Positions 33,863 through 42,636 of a stretch of DNA of 64,000 bases are shown one piece after another. The notes below the pieces were generated by a model. That model was not told where the DNA came from. It saw only the letters and a list, made by a program, of their open reading frames with translations, and ran no database searches. The stretch is from the NCBI GenBank assembly GCA_963813525.1, contig CAWEZI010000005.1, positions 3,038,001-3,102,000 of the forward strand, written 5' to 3'. Made by a program: the position numbers and the translations under genes. Positions within the stretch are counted from its first letter, which is position 1. Each line of letters begins with the position of its first letter. The DNA comes from Bog-756 sp963813525 (lineage in GTDB: Bacteria; Actinomycetota; Acidimicrobiia; Acidimicrobiales; RAAP-2).

Positions 33863-34655
33863 CTCAGAACCTCAGGCTGGGGCCGTTGGTGGCCAGTGGC
33901 CTCGGGACAAGCAGAATCGGAGAGAGAGGCCTCATCGGACGAGGCTTCACGGGCCAGTGTCGACGCCAATCGCGATGTGCGGGCTAGAAGGACTGACCGC
34001 GACAGTCGTCTCTTCCCTCCTCGCCTACCGGCGACGGGAGCTGCCGAGCGGGGATCAGACGGGATCTCGACGAGCACGGGAACAGTGGTGAAGCGCTCCA
34101 TCTCTGCCCTCGTGTAGTCCTGGTCTCCAACGACCGCCAAACCGAGACGGTGGCTCCACCGCGACAGGTCGGCGAGGACCCGATCGCGCATCTGCACCAG
34201 TGATGCGCCATCGCCGCCAACACACAGGACAACAGAATCGGCCAGATCCAGCCATGCCGCCGCGCTCCATCTCGCTGAGAAAGCCGACCCAAGTCAACCA
34301 GTACATCCCGGGGTGCCCCCGAAGGTGAGTCAGCCCGTAGCAAGGACGGAGCCAACTCTGTGATTGCTTGTACTGAGGGCAACTGACTGGCACCGACCAG
34401 GACGTCCAAACCCCCTGGGATCTGCTGAAGATGCGATGCGATGGGCACGGTTTCCTGAGCTCGACGCGCCGCAGCCACCAACGAGGGCCAGCCGATCCTC
34501 GACGCCAAGCGAAAGCGCGCCGCCAAGTCGCCACCGCTGGCGTCGCATTCGACCACCATCACGGCCCGATCGGGGGGCCAGGCAGCTGCGACCAGACAAG
34601 CGAGCGTGGTCACCCCGGGCGCACCCTTGACCGAACCGAATGCAACCACTGTCAT
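33859..34655 (-). pseudogene. tadZ: TadZ/CpaE-like ParA-family protein, frameshifted
   Basis: ParA-like ATPase that places Tad pili at the pole. ATG 34655 opens MTVVAFGSVKGAPGVTTLACLVAAAW, where the deviant Walker A lacks the second signature Lys (KGAPGVTT), as in atypical TadZ proteins. VVECDASGGDLAARF and VLVDLGRLS follow. The frame is lost near 34258 by one missing base. The rest continues as AWLDLADSVVLCVGGDGASLVQMRDRVLADLSRW and RAEMERFTTVPVLVEIPSDPRSA to 33859. The joined length is about 265 residues. Overlaps of 4 nt with both neighbours show it was one working cistron. Confidence 0.8.
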
Positions 34656-35434
34656 GAGCCGGCACCCGTCGACGTTCTGCCTGGGGCTGACGACTCCGGG
34701 AGGAGGACGAGACTCACCTGATCGGCGTTCGCAGCTGTTGTCACCGCTGCCGCCTCTGTCGAGGAGACCTCCACGGACACCAGTTGAAGGGTGCCCGAGG
34801 ACGCATCGAGCGGCGGTGATTCCACGTCGAAGACGTCGGCCTGGGGAACGAGAACACCGGTCGGTGCTCCCGATCCCTCGGACTCCGGCTCTGTGACACC
34901 GGAGGGCTGGCCGGCCCCTCCTGTCCCGTCGAGCGCGGCGCCAGCCGGGGCCGTCTCGACGATCATGACCTGGTCACCGGGCTCGACTCCGGCCGCCGGC
35001 ATCTCACCCGCCTTCAGAGCAAGACCGACAACGGCATCCCCGGCCGCAATGGAGGGAACGTCCGTGAGGTCGTTGGTGATCAGCAGAGAGCCGGCCGGAA
35101 TGGTCACGGCGGCACGTTCCCCGTTGAGCTCCGAGGAGTCGGACACGGGAATGAGTGAGACCCGACCGGAAACGTCGATTCTGGCTGCAGAGAGGTCGTC
35201 AGCGCCGATCAGTTTTCCTTGTTCGATCGTTCGGGTCACCACGAGGACCGATTCGGGGTGGTTGGCCGATGCGTAGAGGTCGGCGAACCCGGCGACACTG
35301 ACGAACACCAGTAGCGCCGAAGCCACAGCCAAGAGCGGACGGCGCCCCCGCAGGGGGGTGGGAACACGGGGAGCCGCTGTGGCCTCGGTGGTTGACGCCC
35401 GATTGAGGTTCACCCGGTCCACCACGGCGGTCAC
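34652..35434 (-). CDS. cpaB: RcpC/CpaB Flp pilus assembly protein
   Basis: A 260-residue protein with one N-terminal membrane helix (PLLAVASALLVFVSVAGFADLYAS, about residues 32-55) and an SAF domain (VVTRTIEQGKLIGADDLSAARIDVS). The central RcpC region includes VTIPAGSLLITNDLTD and VVGLALKAGEMPAAGVEPGDQVMIVET. It acts in the periplasm or cell wall during Tad pilus assembly. The start is set at GTG 35434, overlapping the previous stop as GTGA, rather than the open frame to 35593. The end overlaps tadZ. Confidence 0.85.
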   Translation of the reverse strand: MTAVVDRVNLNRASTTEATAAPRVPTPLRGRRPLLAVASALLVFVSVAGFADLYASANHPESVLVVTRTIEQGKLIGADDLSAARIDVSGRVSLIPVSDSSELNGERAAVTIPAGSLLITNDLTDVPSIAAGDAVVGLALKAGEMPAAGVEPGDQVMIVETAPAGAALDGTGGAGQPSGVTEPESEGSGAPTGVLVPQADVFDVESPPLDASSGTLQLVSVEVSSTEAAAVTTAANADQVSLVLLPESSAPGRTSTGAGS

Positions 35435-36354
35435 GGAAGCAGTTCTCCCGCTTGACCGACTTCTCCCTCGCCGGTTGGCAGGGAGTTGACGCTCTCCACC
35501 TGCTCGACCCGGAGTGGTCTCGAAGACGAGGTGGCGAGCCCAGGCAGAGATCCACCGCCCACCGCGCCTCGAGCAACCCACGAGACGGACCAATGGATGG
35601 TGGCCACCACGGTGAAGGAATCGTCGTCGGCCATTCCATCGGGAGACGGCTGCCCAGCCGACGAAATGGCATAGGCGTACCCGCAGGGAGTCGATTGCTC
35701 ACCCACCGGTTTGTCGGGATCAAACGGCGTTCCCGGGCCAGAGCAGACCACGCCGCCCCCGTCACCCATGGACCAGCTCACCCAAGCGGGGGTGGCCACC
35801 GCGGTGGCGCTCACCGATCCCACCGTGGCCGTGACCGTGTAGGAATGCCACGTGGCTGCGCTGATCCACAGCCAGGTGGCGAGGTTCACAACCGACGCGC
35901 CGGGAGGATTGAATTGAGGAGAGGGTGCGGGGAGTCGCAGGTTGCTCTCCGCTCGGAGGGCAAGGGAACGTGGATCGACGGCCGGAGTCGCTGAGCCCGC
36001 CCCGTCGGCTATCCACTCGGTCTCCGTTGTGCTGACACCGGTTTCCTGATCCGTGCAGGTCACCGAGAACCACCCGCCGGGCGTCGGACCACCTTTGGCG
36101 AAACCCGGCCCGTCGTTCAGAGTGAGCGCCGTGGACAGACATACCCACGGGTTCGGCCCCTGGCCGCCGCCCTCTTGACCGCTCGATGATCCCCCCGGCG
36201 ACCCACCCGTGGTGAGACCGGTCGAAGCTCCGACCGTCACCGAGCCACCCGGGCCGTCGCTGCCAGCCACGGCAGCACATGCTGTGGACGAGACGAAGAG
36301 GATCCCTGTCATGGCCATCGCCGAGAGGGCCAGGGCCCGTCCGGTCAGCCGCAC
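35431..36354 (-). CDS. Secreted protein in the Tad operon, unknown function
   Basis: A 307-residue predicted secreted protein. A signal peptide (RLTGRALALSAMAMTGILFVSSTACAAVAG) is followed by Gly/Ser-rich and Pro-rich sequence with cysteines (NPWVCLSTALTL, SVTCTDQETG) and Trp-rich strands (WSVSWVARGAVGG). GTG 36354 is chosen because it overlaps the lipoprotein stop by 10 nt and begins right at the signal peptide; ATG 36390 is the alternative. I do not recognise the family. The place upstream of cpaB suggests a pilus-linked envelope component. Confidence 0.7.
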   Translation of the reverse strand: MRLTGRALALSAMAMTGILFVSSTACAAVAGSDGPGGSVTVGASTGLTTGGSPGGSSSGQEGGGQGPNPWVCLSTALTLNDGPGFAKGGPTPGGWFSVTCTDQETGVSTTETEWIADGAGSATPAVDPRSLALRAESNLRLPAPSPQFNPPGASVVNLATWLWISAATWHSYTVTATVGSVSATAVATPAWVSWSMGDGGGVVCSGPGTPFDPDKPVGEQSTPCGYAYAISSAGQPSPDGMADDDSFTVVATIHWSVSWVARGAVGGGSLPGLATSSSRPLRVEQVESVNSLPTGEGEVGQAGELLP

Positions 36355-36950
36355 CGATCCACTCCAACCGTCTGGGTTAACAACTTCCACCCCGTCGGAG
36401 TCGACCTCATGATCGATTCGAAGAGCTCGTGGTCCACCTGGCCAGGGACGCCTGGCACCGGCCGGCCAGAGTCAACGAAGACCACGATCTCGGCGTCCTG
36501 GACACAGGAGGTGACTGTGGCGTTTTGGGTGGAGATCCGCACCACCTCGGGCTTCCCATAGTCGACCGGACCGCGGGCAATCTGGCCCGACGCCTTCATC
36601 CTCTCCAACAGCGCCTGAGACCAGTTCAGCTGCGGAGCAATGGTCGTCGCCGCCAGATCCGGTTGGCCTGCGTCAGAAGTAAGTGCGGCGGTGTCGAACG
36701 CCTGTTGAGCGGCGAGCCAGGCCGACAGGATCTGGCTCGTCGCCGCGCTCGGGACCGGTCCCGAGTCTTCGCTTATGGCCACTCGATTTCCTCGGTGGGT
36801 GGCCCAATCGAGATGAGAGGCAGTGTTGCCGGCGCTGAGGGTGGAGGATCCACAAGCACTCATCAGGAACGAGCAAACGACTACAGCCGCCGAGGTACGG
36901 CTGGCGGTGAGTCTCCGCCGATCCGCTCGGTGAGCTTCCGACTGCTTCAT
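36345..36950 (-). CDS. Predicted lipoprotein at the head of the Tad operon
   Basis: A 201-residue protein. From ATG 36950 it reads a basic n-region (KQSEAHRADRRR), a short hydrophobic core (SAAVVVCSFLM) and a lipobox ending SAC before GSSTLSAG. The mature part (AAQQAFDTAALTSDAGQPDLAATTIAPQLNWSQALLERMKASGQI) resembles small NTF2-like lipoproteins of actinobacteria, though this is only suggestive. It is the first gene of the continuous minus-strand operon. The open frame to 37037 adds non-signal sequence and is not preferred. Confidence 0.7.
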   Translation of the reverse strand: MKQSEAHRADRRRLTASRTSAAVVVCSFLMSACGSSTLSAGNTASHLDWATHRGNRVAISEDSGPVPSAATSQILSAWLAAQQAFDTAALTSDAGQPDLAATTIAPQLNWSQALLERMKASGQIARGPVDYGKPEVVRISTQNATVTSCVQDAEIVVFVDSGRPVPGVPGQVDHELFESIMRSTPTGWKLLTQTVGVDRCG

Positions 36951-37448
36951 ACACGCCGGACGATAAGAGCCGGTCCAAATCGGCGCAAAGAACCTTGCGC
37001 TGTCTATGCAGCTAGTTTGCCGGTGTCGCTCGAGCATGATGGTGGTGGTGGCCTCCGCTCCCAGCGCTCTCCGGGAGGCTGGTCACATTCCGAATTTGAC
37101 GCAGGCACCTTGCAGGGACACTGACGGCGACCTTGCACGGCGGTTCGTTGCCGGCGTGGCGCCGCCGGTCAGGACAGTAGAGGGGCCAGTTTCTTCTTGT
37201 TCTTCAAGGGATTTACGGCACACGGATCGGAAGGGGGCCGTGGCCGTGTCGGAGCGGACACTTCCCTGGCATTGACCCCGCAGCGCTAGGCCCGCAGTGC
37301 AATCCCCAAGACGCCGCTGATCGGTAGCACCGTTGCCAGGGCCATAATGGCTTTAATTGGGACCCGCACGAACAGTGCTGATGACACTGCTCTGGGTGAC
37401 GAACCCGGAATCGACTCCTACGCCCTCGCGGCCGGGTTAGCGGAGAAC
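36951..37448. other. Intergenic region upstream of the Tad operon
   Basis: About 500 bp between the lipoprotein start and the end of the next gene, both on the minus strand. Promoters for the Tad operon should lie near 36951-37100, but no convincing -10/-35 pair or riboswitch is seen. A very small minus-strand open frame (37286-37387) is listed separately. Otherwise nothing is recognised. Confidence 0.5.
37286..37387 (-). CDS. Possible 33-residue hydrophobic peptide
   Basis: GTG 37387 to TAG 37286 encodes SSALFVRVPIKAIMALATVLPISGVLGIALRA-type sequence: one amphipathic-to-hydrophobic segment of membrane-helix length ending in a basic residue. The ribosome-binding site is poor (AGAGC). It may be a small membrane protein, or the degraded end of a larger membrane gene, since the upstream in-frame sequence gives no support. 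Reported with low confidence. Confidence 0.2.
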   Translation of the reverse strand: MSSALFVRVPIKAIMALATVLPISGVLGIALRA

Positions 37449-38519
37449 TCAGACCTCGTCGGTGGTGATGGCGACCACGGGCATGGCCATCCCCGGCTCG
37501 GCGACGGCTCCCCCATCGGTCGAGGATTCCTCTTCGGCGGAAGAGTCATCGCCGGTGATCAATTTGGCGCTGAACTTGATGGCCTTGGTGGCCGTTGTCG
37601 CACCCGTCTGCAGGACAACAGCGACAACCAACATGAAGACGGCCAGAACCCGGAAGGTATGGGACCCGAGCAGAATGATGGCTACCCGCCCGAGGGCGTA
37701 GGGCGGCGAACAGACCACGGCGCCGATGGCTCCGCCCACCGCCGTGGCCCCGAGCTTGTCCCTGCGGGACCGGTCCGACTTGATACCGGCCAGGCGGGCA
37801 GGAACGGCCACGTAGGCCAGCATCATGACCCCGACCACCACGCTCAGGCAGAGGGCGAACCACCCCTTGCCCCACCGGCTGGTTATCAGGGTCGAAAAGG
37901 CGAGGGCGAGTCCGACCACGAAACCCCAAGCCAGTACGGGACGCACGTTCTCGCGGGCCTGGATCACGGCCGGCCGGATCTCCGGATGCCCGGGTTGGGC
38001 TATGGCAAAGGCGAATACGGCGTTGAGGAAGAAACTGGCCGCCGTGAGGGCAGCAACCGCCAGGGCGAGAGGGATGAGCACCGGGCCCCGGATGATGTGG
38101 AACTCCTTTCCGTGCAACACGTGGACCTTCAGGTCCAGCATGGCCGCCCAGATCCACATGGCCGGCAGAATCTCGACCAGGGTCAGGCGCCAGTTTGTGA
38201 AAAGCAGCTTCACCCCCTGGAACAGCATGGCGAAGGCCCCCACCACCAGGGCCAATGGTGCCAACCAGCGACTTCGCTGGCTGAGACCGAGCACCGCCCT
38301 CTCCACCATGGCGTCGTCGCCGTTGCGGATGGCCTCGATCAGCCGCTCGATGAGCAGGACGACCGAGGCCCGCCTGGTGCGTCGAGACCCCTCCGGTTCC
38401 CCACATCTGTCGGCGACAGGAGTTGGCGGCTCCGCCCCGGGTGACGCCACTGCCCTCTCGGGCGGGGTCGCTGCCGGGGAGGAATCGGGCTCGTCTGGCA
38501 CCGGGCTAGCCCTGGGCAA
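37449..38519 (-). CDS. Polytopic membrane protein, unknown function
   Basis: A 356-residue protein with a Pro/Ala-rich N-terminal tail (about 50 residues) and a conserved-looking stretch RASVVLLIERLIEAIRNGDDAMVERAVLGLSQRSRWLAPLALVVGAFAMLFQGVKLL. About six membrane segments follow and the C-terminus is acidic. I do not recognise a family; similar proteins of unknown function occur in actinobacteria. The apparent start is TTG 38519; a GTG about 18 bases in would also serve. It is divergent from ettA. Confidence 0.65.
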   Translation of the reverse strand: MPRASPVPDEPDSSPAATPPERAVASPGAEPPTPVADRCGEPEGSRRTRRASVVLLIERLIEAIRNGDDAMVERAVLGLSQRSRWLAPLALVVGAFAMLFQGVKLLFTNWRLTLVEILPAMWIWAAMLDLKVHVLHGKEFHIIRGPVLIPLALAVAALTAASFFLNAVFAFAIAQPGHPEIRPAVIQARENVRPVLAWGFVVGLALAFSTLITSRWGKGWFALCLSVVVGVMMLAYVAVPARLAGIKSDRSRRDKLGATAVGGAIGAVVCSPPYALGRVAIILLGSHTFRVLAVFMLVVAVVLQTGATTATKAIKFSAKLITGDDSSAEEESSTDGGAVAEPGMAMPVVAITTDEV

Positions 38520-38667
38520 CGAGCAGTAACGGCGTAATCAATCGGGGCCGACTGGTTTTCCGCCATCTGCCGCTCGGCCCCATCGTCATGGCCACCCAGG
38601 TTACCGGCGGAGAGCTCCCAGGCGAGCCCGTTCCCGATGGACTGCGGTTTGGGCCACACTGGGGCCT

Positions 38668-40347
38668 ATGCCAGCCCAGTACATCTACACGATGCGGGAT
38701 CTGCGCCGCTTCTATCCACCCGATCGCGAGGTGCTCAAGGGCATCAACCTCTCCTTCTACCCGGGAGCGAAGATCGGGGTGATCGGTTCGAACGGCTCCG
38801 GAAAGTCCTCGCTTCTGCGCATTATGGCCGGTCAGGACGATGATTACATCGGCGAGGCCCGGCTCACCGCCGGTTTTACGGTGGGGTATCTCCCTCAGGA
38901 ACCCCACCTCGACCCGTCCAAGGACGTCCTCGGAAACGTGACCGACGGCGTGGCCGAAACCAAGGCGCTCGTCGACAGGTTCAACGCTGTCTGTACGGCG
39001 ATGGGTGAGCCCGACGCCGACTTCGACCACCTGTTGGCCGAGCAGGCCGAGCTCCAGGACAAGATCGACGCCGCCGGGGCCTGGGACCTCGAACGGACGC
39101 TCGACATCGCCATGGATGCCCTCCGGCTGCCTCCCGCCGATGCCGATGTCTCGACACTGTCGGGGGGGGAACGCCGCCGAGTGGCGCTCTGCCGTCTCCT
39201 GCTGTCGAAGCCAGACCTCCTGCTGCTCGATGAACCGACCAACCACCTCGACGCCGAGTCGGTGGCATGGCTGGAACGCACGCTTCAGGAATACTCGGGA
39301 ACCGTCGTCGCCATTACGCACGACCGCTATTTTCTGGACAACGTGGCCGGCTGGATATTGGAGCTGGACCGCGGGGCCGGCATCCCTTGGGAGGGCAACT
39401 ATTCGTCGTGGCTCGAGCAAAAGCAGGCTCGACTGGCCGGCGAGCAGAAAGCCGACCGTTCCCGACAGCGCGCCCTCGAACGTGAGCTCGAGTGGATCCG
39501 GCTGTCGCCGCGGGCCCGGCAGAGCAAAGGAAAGGCCCGCATCAACGCCTACAACGACCTAGTGGCGGAGTCCGAGGCGGCCGAGCGCCAGGCCGACAAT
39601 CTCGAGATTGCCATCCCCCCCGGTCCCCGACTCGGTGATCAGGTAGTCGAGGCGGAGGAGCTGAGCAAAGGGTACGGCGATCGCCTGCTCATCGACGACC
39701 TCTCCTTTTTGCTCCCACCGGGTGGCATCGTGGGGGTGATCGGACCCAACGGAGCGGGGAAGACCACCCTCTTCCGCATGATCGCAGGTGAAGAGAAGCC
39801 CGACGCCGGAAATCTGGCCTTGGGCTCGACGGTCCAACTGGCCTACGTCGACCAGTCGAGGGACGCACTGGACGGAGAGGCCACGGTCTACGACGAGATC
39901 ACCGGGGGCCACGACCACATCGTGGTCGGTCACCGCGAACTCCACGGGCGGGCCTACGTGGCCAGCTTCGGGTTCACCGGAAGCGATCAGCAGAAGAAGG
40001 TCGGGCAGCTGTCGGGCGGTGAACGCAACCGGGTCCAGCTAGCCAAGGTGCTCACCCGTGGCGGCAACCTGCTCCTGCTGGACGAGCCGACCAATGACCT
40101 CGACGTCGATACGCTGCGGGCCCTCGAGGAAGGACTACTCGGCTTTCCGGGCTGCGTAGTGGTCATCACCCACGACCGCTGGTTCCTGGACCGGATCGCC
40201 ACCCACGTCCTGGCCTTCGAGGGCGACTCCCAGGTCTGCTGGTGGGAAGGCAACTTCAGCGACTACGAGGCCGACCGCGAGAAGCGACTGGGCGTCGATG
40301 CCGACCAGCCTCACCGCATTCGCTACAAGCCCCTCGTACGTCCTTGA
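38668..40347 (+). CDS. ettA: Energy-dependent translational throttle protein EttA
   Basis: ABC-F ATPase that binds the ribosomal E site and gates the first peptide bond according to ATP/ADP levels. The 559-residue protein has two ABC domains: Walker A GSNGSGKSSL and signature LSGGERRRVALCRLLL with LLLLDEPTNHLDAESV; then, after the linker/arm (SRQRALERELEWIRLSPRARQSKGKARINAYNDL, the EttA hallmark), GPNGAGKTTL and LSGGERNRVQLAKVL with LLLLDEPTNDLDVDTL. The start MPAQYIYTMRDLRRFYPP is typical of EttA. It is a monocistronic gene, followed by threonine aldolase after 101 bp. Confidence 0.95.
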   Translation: MPAQYIYTMRDLRRFYPPDREVLKGINLSFYPGAKIGVIGSNGSGKSSLLRIMAGQDDDYIGEARLTAGFTVGYLPQEPHLDPSKDVLGNVTDGVAETKALVDRFNAVCTAMGEPDADFDHLLAEQAELQDKIDAAGAWDLERTLDIAMDALRLPPADADVSTLSGGERRRVALCRLLLSKPDLLLLDEPTNHLDAESVAWLERTLQEYSGTVVAITHDRYFLDNVAGWILELDRGAGIPWEGNYSSWLEQKQARLAGEQKADRSRQRALERELEWIRLSPRARQSKGKARINAYNDLVAESEAAERQADNLEIAIPPGPRLGDQVVEAEELSKGYGDRLLIDDLSFLLPPGGIVGVIGPNGAGKTTLFRMIAGEEKPDAGNLALGSTVQLAYVDQSRDALDGEATVYDEITGGHDHIVVGHRELHGRAYVASFGFTGSDQQKKVGQLSGGERNRVQLAKVLTRGGNLLLLDEPTNDLDVDTLRALEEGLLGFPGCVVVITHDRWFLDRIATHVLAFEGDSQVCWWEGNFSDYEADREKRLGVDADQPHRIRYKPLVRP

Positions 40348-40389
40348 ACAGAAGTACCAGACGGGCTGCAGTGCAGGTTCGGTCGGAAC

Positions 40390-40426
40390 CCGCCGGGTAA
40401 ACGCGATACCGAGATCCGCCGGGTAA
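40390..40426. repeat. Direct repeat upstream of threonine aldolase
   Basis: CCGCCGGGTAA occurs at 40390-40400 and 40416-40426, 26 bp apart start to start, in the short gap between ettA and the aldolase gene, 22 bp before its ATG. It may be a regulator-binding pair or a simple duplication. Confidence 0.5.
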
Positions 40427-40448
40427 CGCATTCTGAGAAGGGAGAGGC

Positions 40449-41498
40449 ATGACCGATATCCGTCGAGCCTTCGCCAGCGACAACTGGGCGGGCATCCACC
40501 CCGCCGTCCTCGACCGAATGGCCCGGGTCAACGTCGGACACACTCCCGGATACGGCGAAGATCCGGTCACCGCTGAGGCCGTACACCTCTTCAAGGAGAA
40601 CTTCGGCCAGGACGCCGACGTGTTCTTCGTCTTCAACGGCACCGGGGCCAACGTGGTCGGGCTCCAGGCTCTTCTCCGTCCCTTCGAGGCTGTCATCTGC
40701 GCCGATACCGCCCATATCAACGTCGACGAGTGTGGCGCCCCCGAGCGGTTCCTCGGTAGCAAGCTCATCGCCATATCCACCCCCGACGGCAAGCTCACCC
40801 CCGAGCGGGTGGAGGCTGCCGCGGTCGGGGTCGGAGACGAACACCATGTGCAACCGAGAGTGGTTTCAGTCACCCAGTCCACGGAGGTCGGGACCTGCTA
40901 CTCGGTTGAGGAGATACGGGCGTTGGCCGACTGGGCGCACGGTCGTGACATGAAGGTGCACCTCGACGGTGCCCGCCTCTCCAACGCCACTGCGGCCCTG
41001 GGGTTGGACCTGGGAGCCTTCGGCTCGGCGGCCGGCGTCGACGTCCTCTCCTTCGGTGGAACCAAAAACGGTGCCATGGCCGCTGAAGCGGTTGTCTCCT
41101 ACCTTCCACCCGACCATGCCGCGCTCCGCTTCATCCGCAAGCAGTCGATGCAGCTGGCCTCCAAGATGCGGTTCATCGCCGCCCAATTCAGCGCTCTGCT
41201 TTCCGACGACCTGTGGCGGGTCAACGCCACCCATGCCAATGAAATGGCCAGGCGGCTGGCCGGCGGCCTTGCCGCAGTGGAGGGGGTGACGGTGGCCTAT
41301 CCGGTGGAAGCCAACGGCGTGTTCGCGGTGATCCCTCCCGAGGTGACCGCCGCCCTCCAAACCCACTACCCCTTCTACATCTGGGACGAGTCGGCCTCCA
41401 TCGTCCGCCTGATGGCGTCCTTCGACACAACCGAGGAGGACGTGGACGGGTTCATCGCAGCCCTCATCGCATTGATGGACACGACCTCAGCGTCGTGA
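40449..41498 (+). CDS. ltaE: Low-specificity L-threonine aldolase-like enzyme
   Basis: PLP fold-type I enzyme of the beta-eliminating lyase family that cleaves threonine/allo-threonine to glycine and acetaldehyde. The 349-residue protein shows FASDNWAGIHPAVLDRMARVN, FNGTGANVVGLQALL, the conserved SVTQSTEVGTCYSVEEI, KVHLDGARLSNA with the PLP-interacting Asp, and DVLSFGGTKNGAM with the Schiff-base Lys. GGGAG lies before the ATG. It is a single gene, convergent with the TIGR03084 gene, whose stop is 2 bp away. Confidence 0.9.
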   Translation: MTDIRRAFASDNWAGIHPAVLDRMARVNVGHTPGYGEDPVTAEAVHLFKENFGQDADVFFVFNGTGANVVGLQALLRPFEAVICADTAHINVDECGAPERFLGSKLIAISTPDGKLTPERVEAAAVGVGDEHHVQPRVVSVTQSTEVGTCYSVEEIRALADWAHGRDMKVHLDGARLSNATAALGLDLGAFGSAAGVDVLSFGGTKNGAMAAEAVVSYLPPDHAALRFIRKQSMQLASKMRFIAAQFSALLSDDLWRVNATHANEMARRLAGGLAAVEGVTVAYPVEANGVFAVIPPEVTAALQTHYPFYIWDESASIVRLMASFDTTEEDVDGFIAALIALMDTTSAS

Positions 41499-41499
41499 A

Positions 41500-42312
41500 T
41501 CACACACTCCGGGTCGCCCGACCGGGACCGGGGGGTCCGGCGAAGGCCTGGGCCAGCGACATCCAATCGCCGGCGTTCTGGCCGGTCACCGCCAGCCGGG
41601 TATCGGCGATGTTCCTCCTCTGGGTGACCACCAGGCAGAAGTCGAGAGCCTCCCCAACGATGAACTCTGGGGGAGCACCGGCGACGGCCTCACCTGTCTC
41701 CCAGGTCCACAGTCGACCCGAGGGGGAAGCGAGAACCACCTCGATCCGCCCCGTGGGGGCGTCGCGCCCGTGAATCAGATAGGAGAATTGTCTGGTGCGC
41801 ACGCCGAGGTGGGCAACGTGACGGAGACGGTGAGTGGGTTTGCGAACCCGGCCAAGGGCGTCGGCGACGTCCTGTCCATGCGCCCATGTCTCCATGAGGC
41901 GTGCCGATACGAACGACAGCACGCCCATCGGAGGCCCGTACCACGGGAGCTTGACCGAAGGGTCCACGTCGGCCAGGGCGGCAGCCATGTCCTGATGGGC
42001 GCTGCCCCACCAGGCCAGCAGCTCCTCCCCGTCCAGGGAACGACCCTCGGCCAAGTGCACCTCCATCGGGTCGCCGGGCCGGGCCATCAGCTCAGCAGCC
42101 CTGTCGGCGAAGGCGCCGGGGTCGGCCACGGCCATCAGCCCAGCCTCATCGAAGAAGGCCAGGTGGCTGATGTGATCCCGCACAGCCCATCCTTCTGCCG
42201 GCGTGGCCAGATCCCACTCGGGGGCGCCGGCCGGCAGCGACCCGATCAATCGCCGCAGGTCTGCGTACTCCCCTTCGAGATCGTCGAGTAGAACCGGCAG
42301 CGTGGCGGCCAT
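41500..42312 (-). CDS. TIGR03084-type DinB/mycothiol-isomerase fold protein
   Basis: A 270-residue protein of the mycothiol-maleylpyruvate-isomerase N-terminal (DinB-like four-helix) group, TIGR03084. Candidate metal ligands are His in VRDHISHLAFFDEAGL (about 46-60) and the pair in RLMETWAHGQDVADALG (Glu and His, about 137-153). The C-terminal domain (PTGRIEVVLASPSGRLWTWE...VTGQNAGDWMSLAQAFAGPPGPGR) is an SCP2-like lid with the common GPPGPGR ending. The presence of mycothiol is inferred for such actinobacteria. The thiol-transfer substrate is unknown. Confidence 0.85.
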   Translation of the reverse strand: MAATLPVLLDDLEGEYADLRRLIGSLPAGAPEWDLATPAEGWAVRDHISHLAFFDEAGLMAVADPGAFADRAAELMARPGDPMEVHLAEGRSLDGEELLAWWGSAHQDMAAALADVDPSVKLPWYGPPMGVLSFVSARLMETWAHGQDVADALGRVRKPTHRLRHVAHLGVRTRQFSYLIHGRDAPTGRIEVVLASPSGRLWTWETGEAVAGAPPEFIVGEALDFCLVVTQRRNIADTRLAVTGQNAGDWMSLAQAFAGPPGPGRATRSV

Positions 42313-42342
42313 TGGGCCGAGGCTAGAGCAACGACCGTGCTG

Positions 42343-42636
42343 TCATCTATCCGGCTCGAGCCAGCAGCGTAGGGAAGCGATTACCTCCAGCTCGGGATGT
42401 GACCACACGAAGCGAACGGTGTCGAGGACGGCCTCCACGTGGCCCGGGCTGTCGGCCACCGCCGCGAATCCGAGCTCCGAGCGCTGCCACTGGTCCTGAT
42501 GACCCACCTCGGCGGCGGTCACGCCGAACCGGGAGCGAGAGACGTCGACGATCTGCTTGACCACAACCCTCTTGGCCTTGAGCGACCTACTGGCGGGCAG
42601 GTGTAACTCCATCGAGAGAGCGCAGACGTGCATCAT
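42343..42636 (-). CDS. DUF503 family protein
   Basis: A 97-residue DUF503 protein. The conserved run ELHLPASRSLKAKRVVVKQIVDVSRSRFGVTAAEVGHQDQWQRSELGFA is complete. In many bacteria DUF503 genes lie beside rbfA and infB, but here it stands alone. The start is one of two adjacent ATGs (42636 or 42633); the upstream open frame has no family similarity. Function is unknown. Confidence 0.85.
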   Translation of the reverse strand: MMHVCALSMELHLPASRSLKAKRVVVKQIVDVSRSRFGVTAAEVGHQDQWQRSELGFAAVADSPGHVEAVLDTVRFVWSHPELEVIASLRCWLEPDR

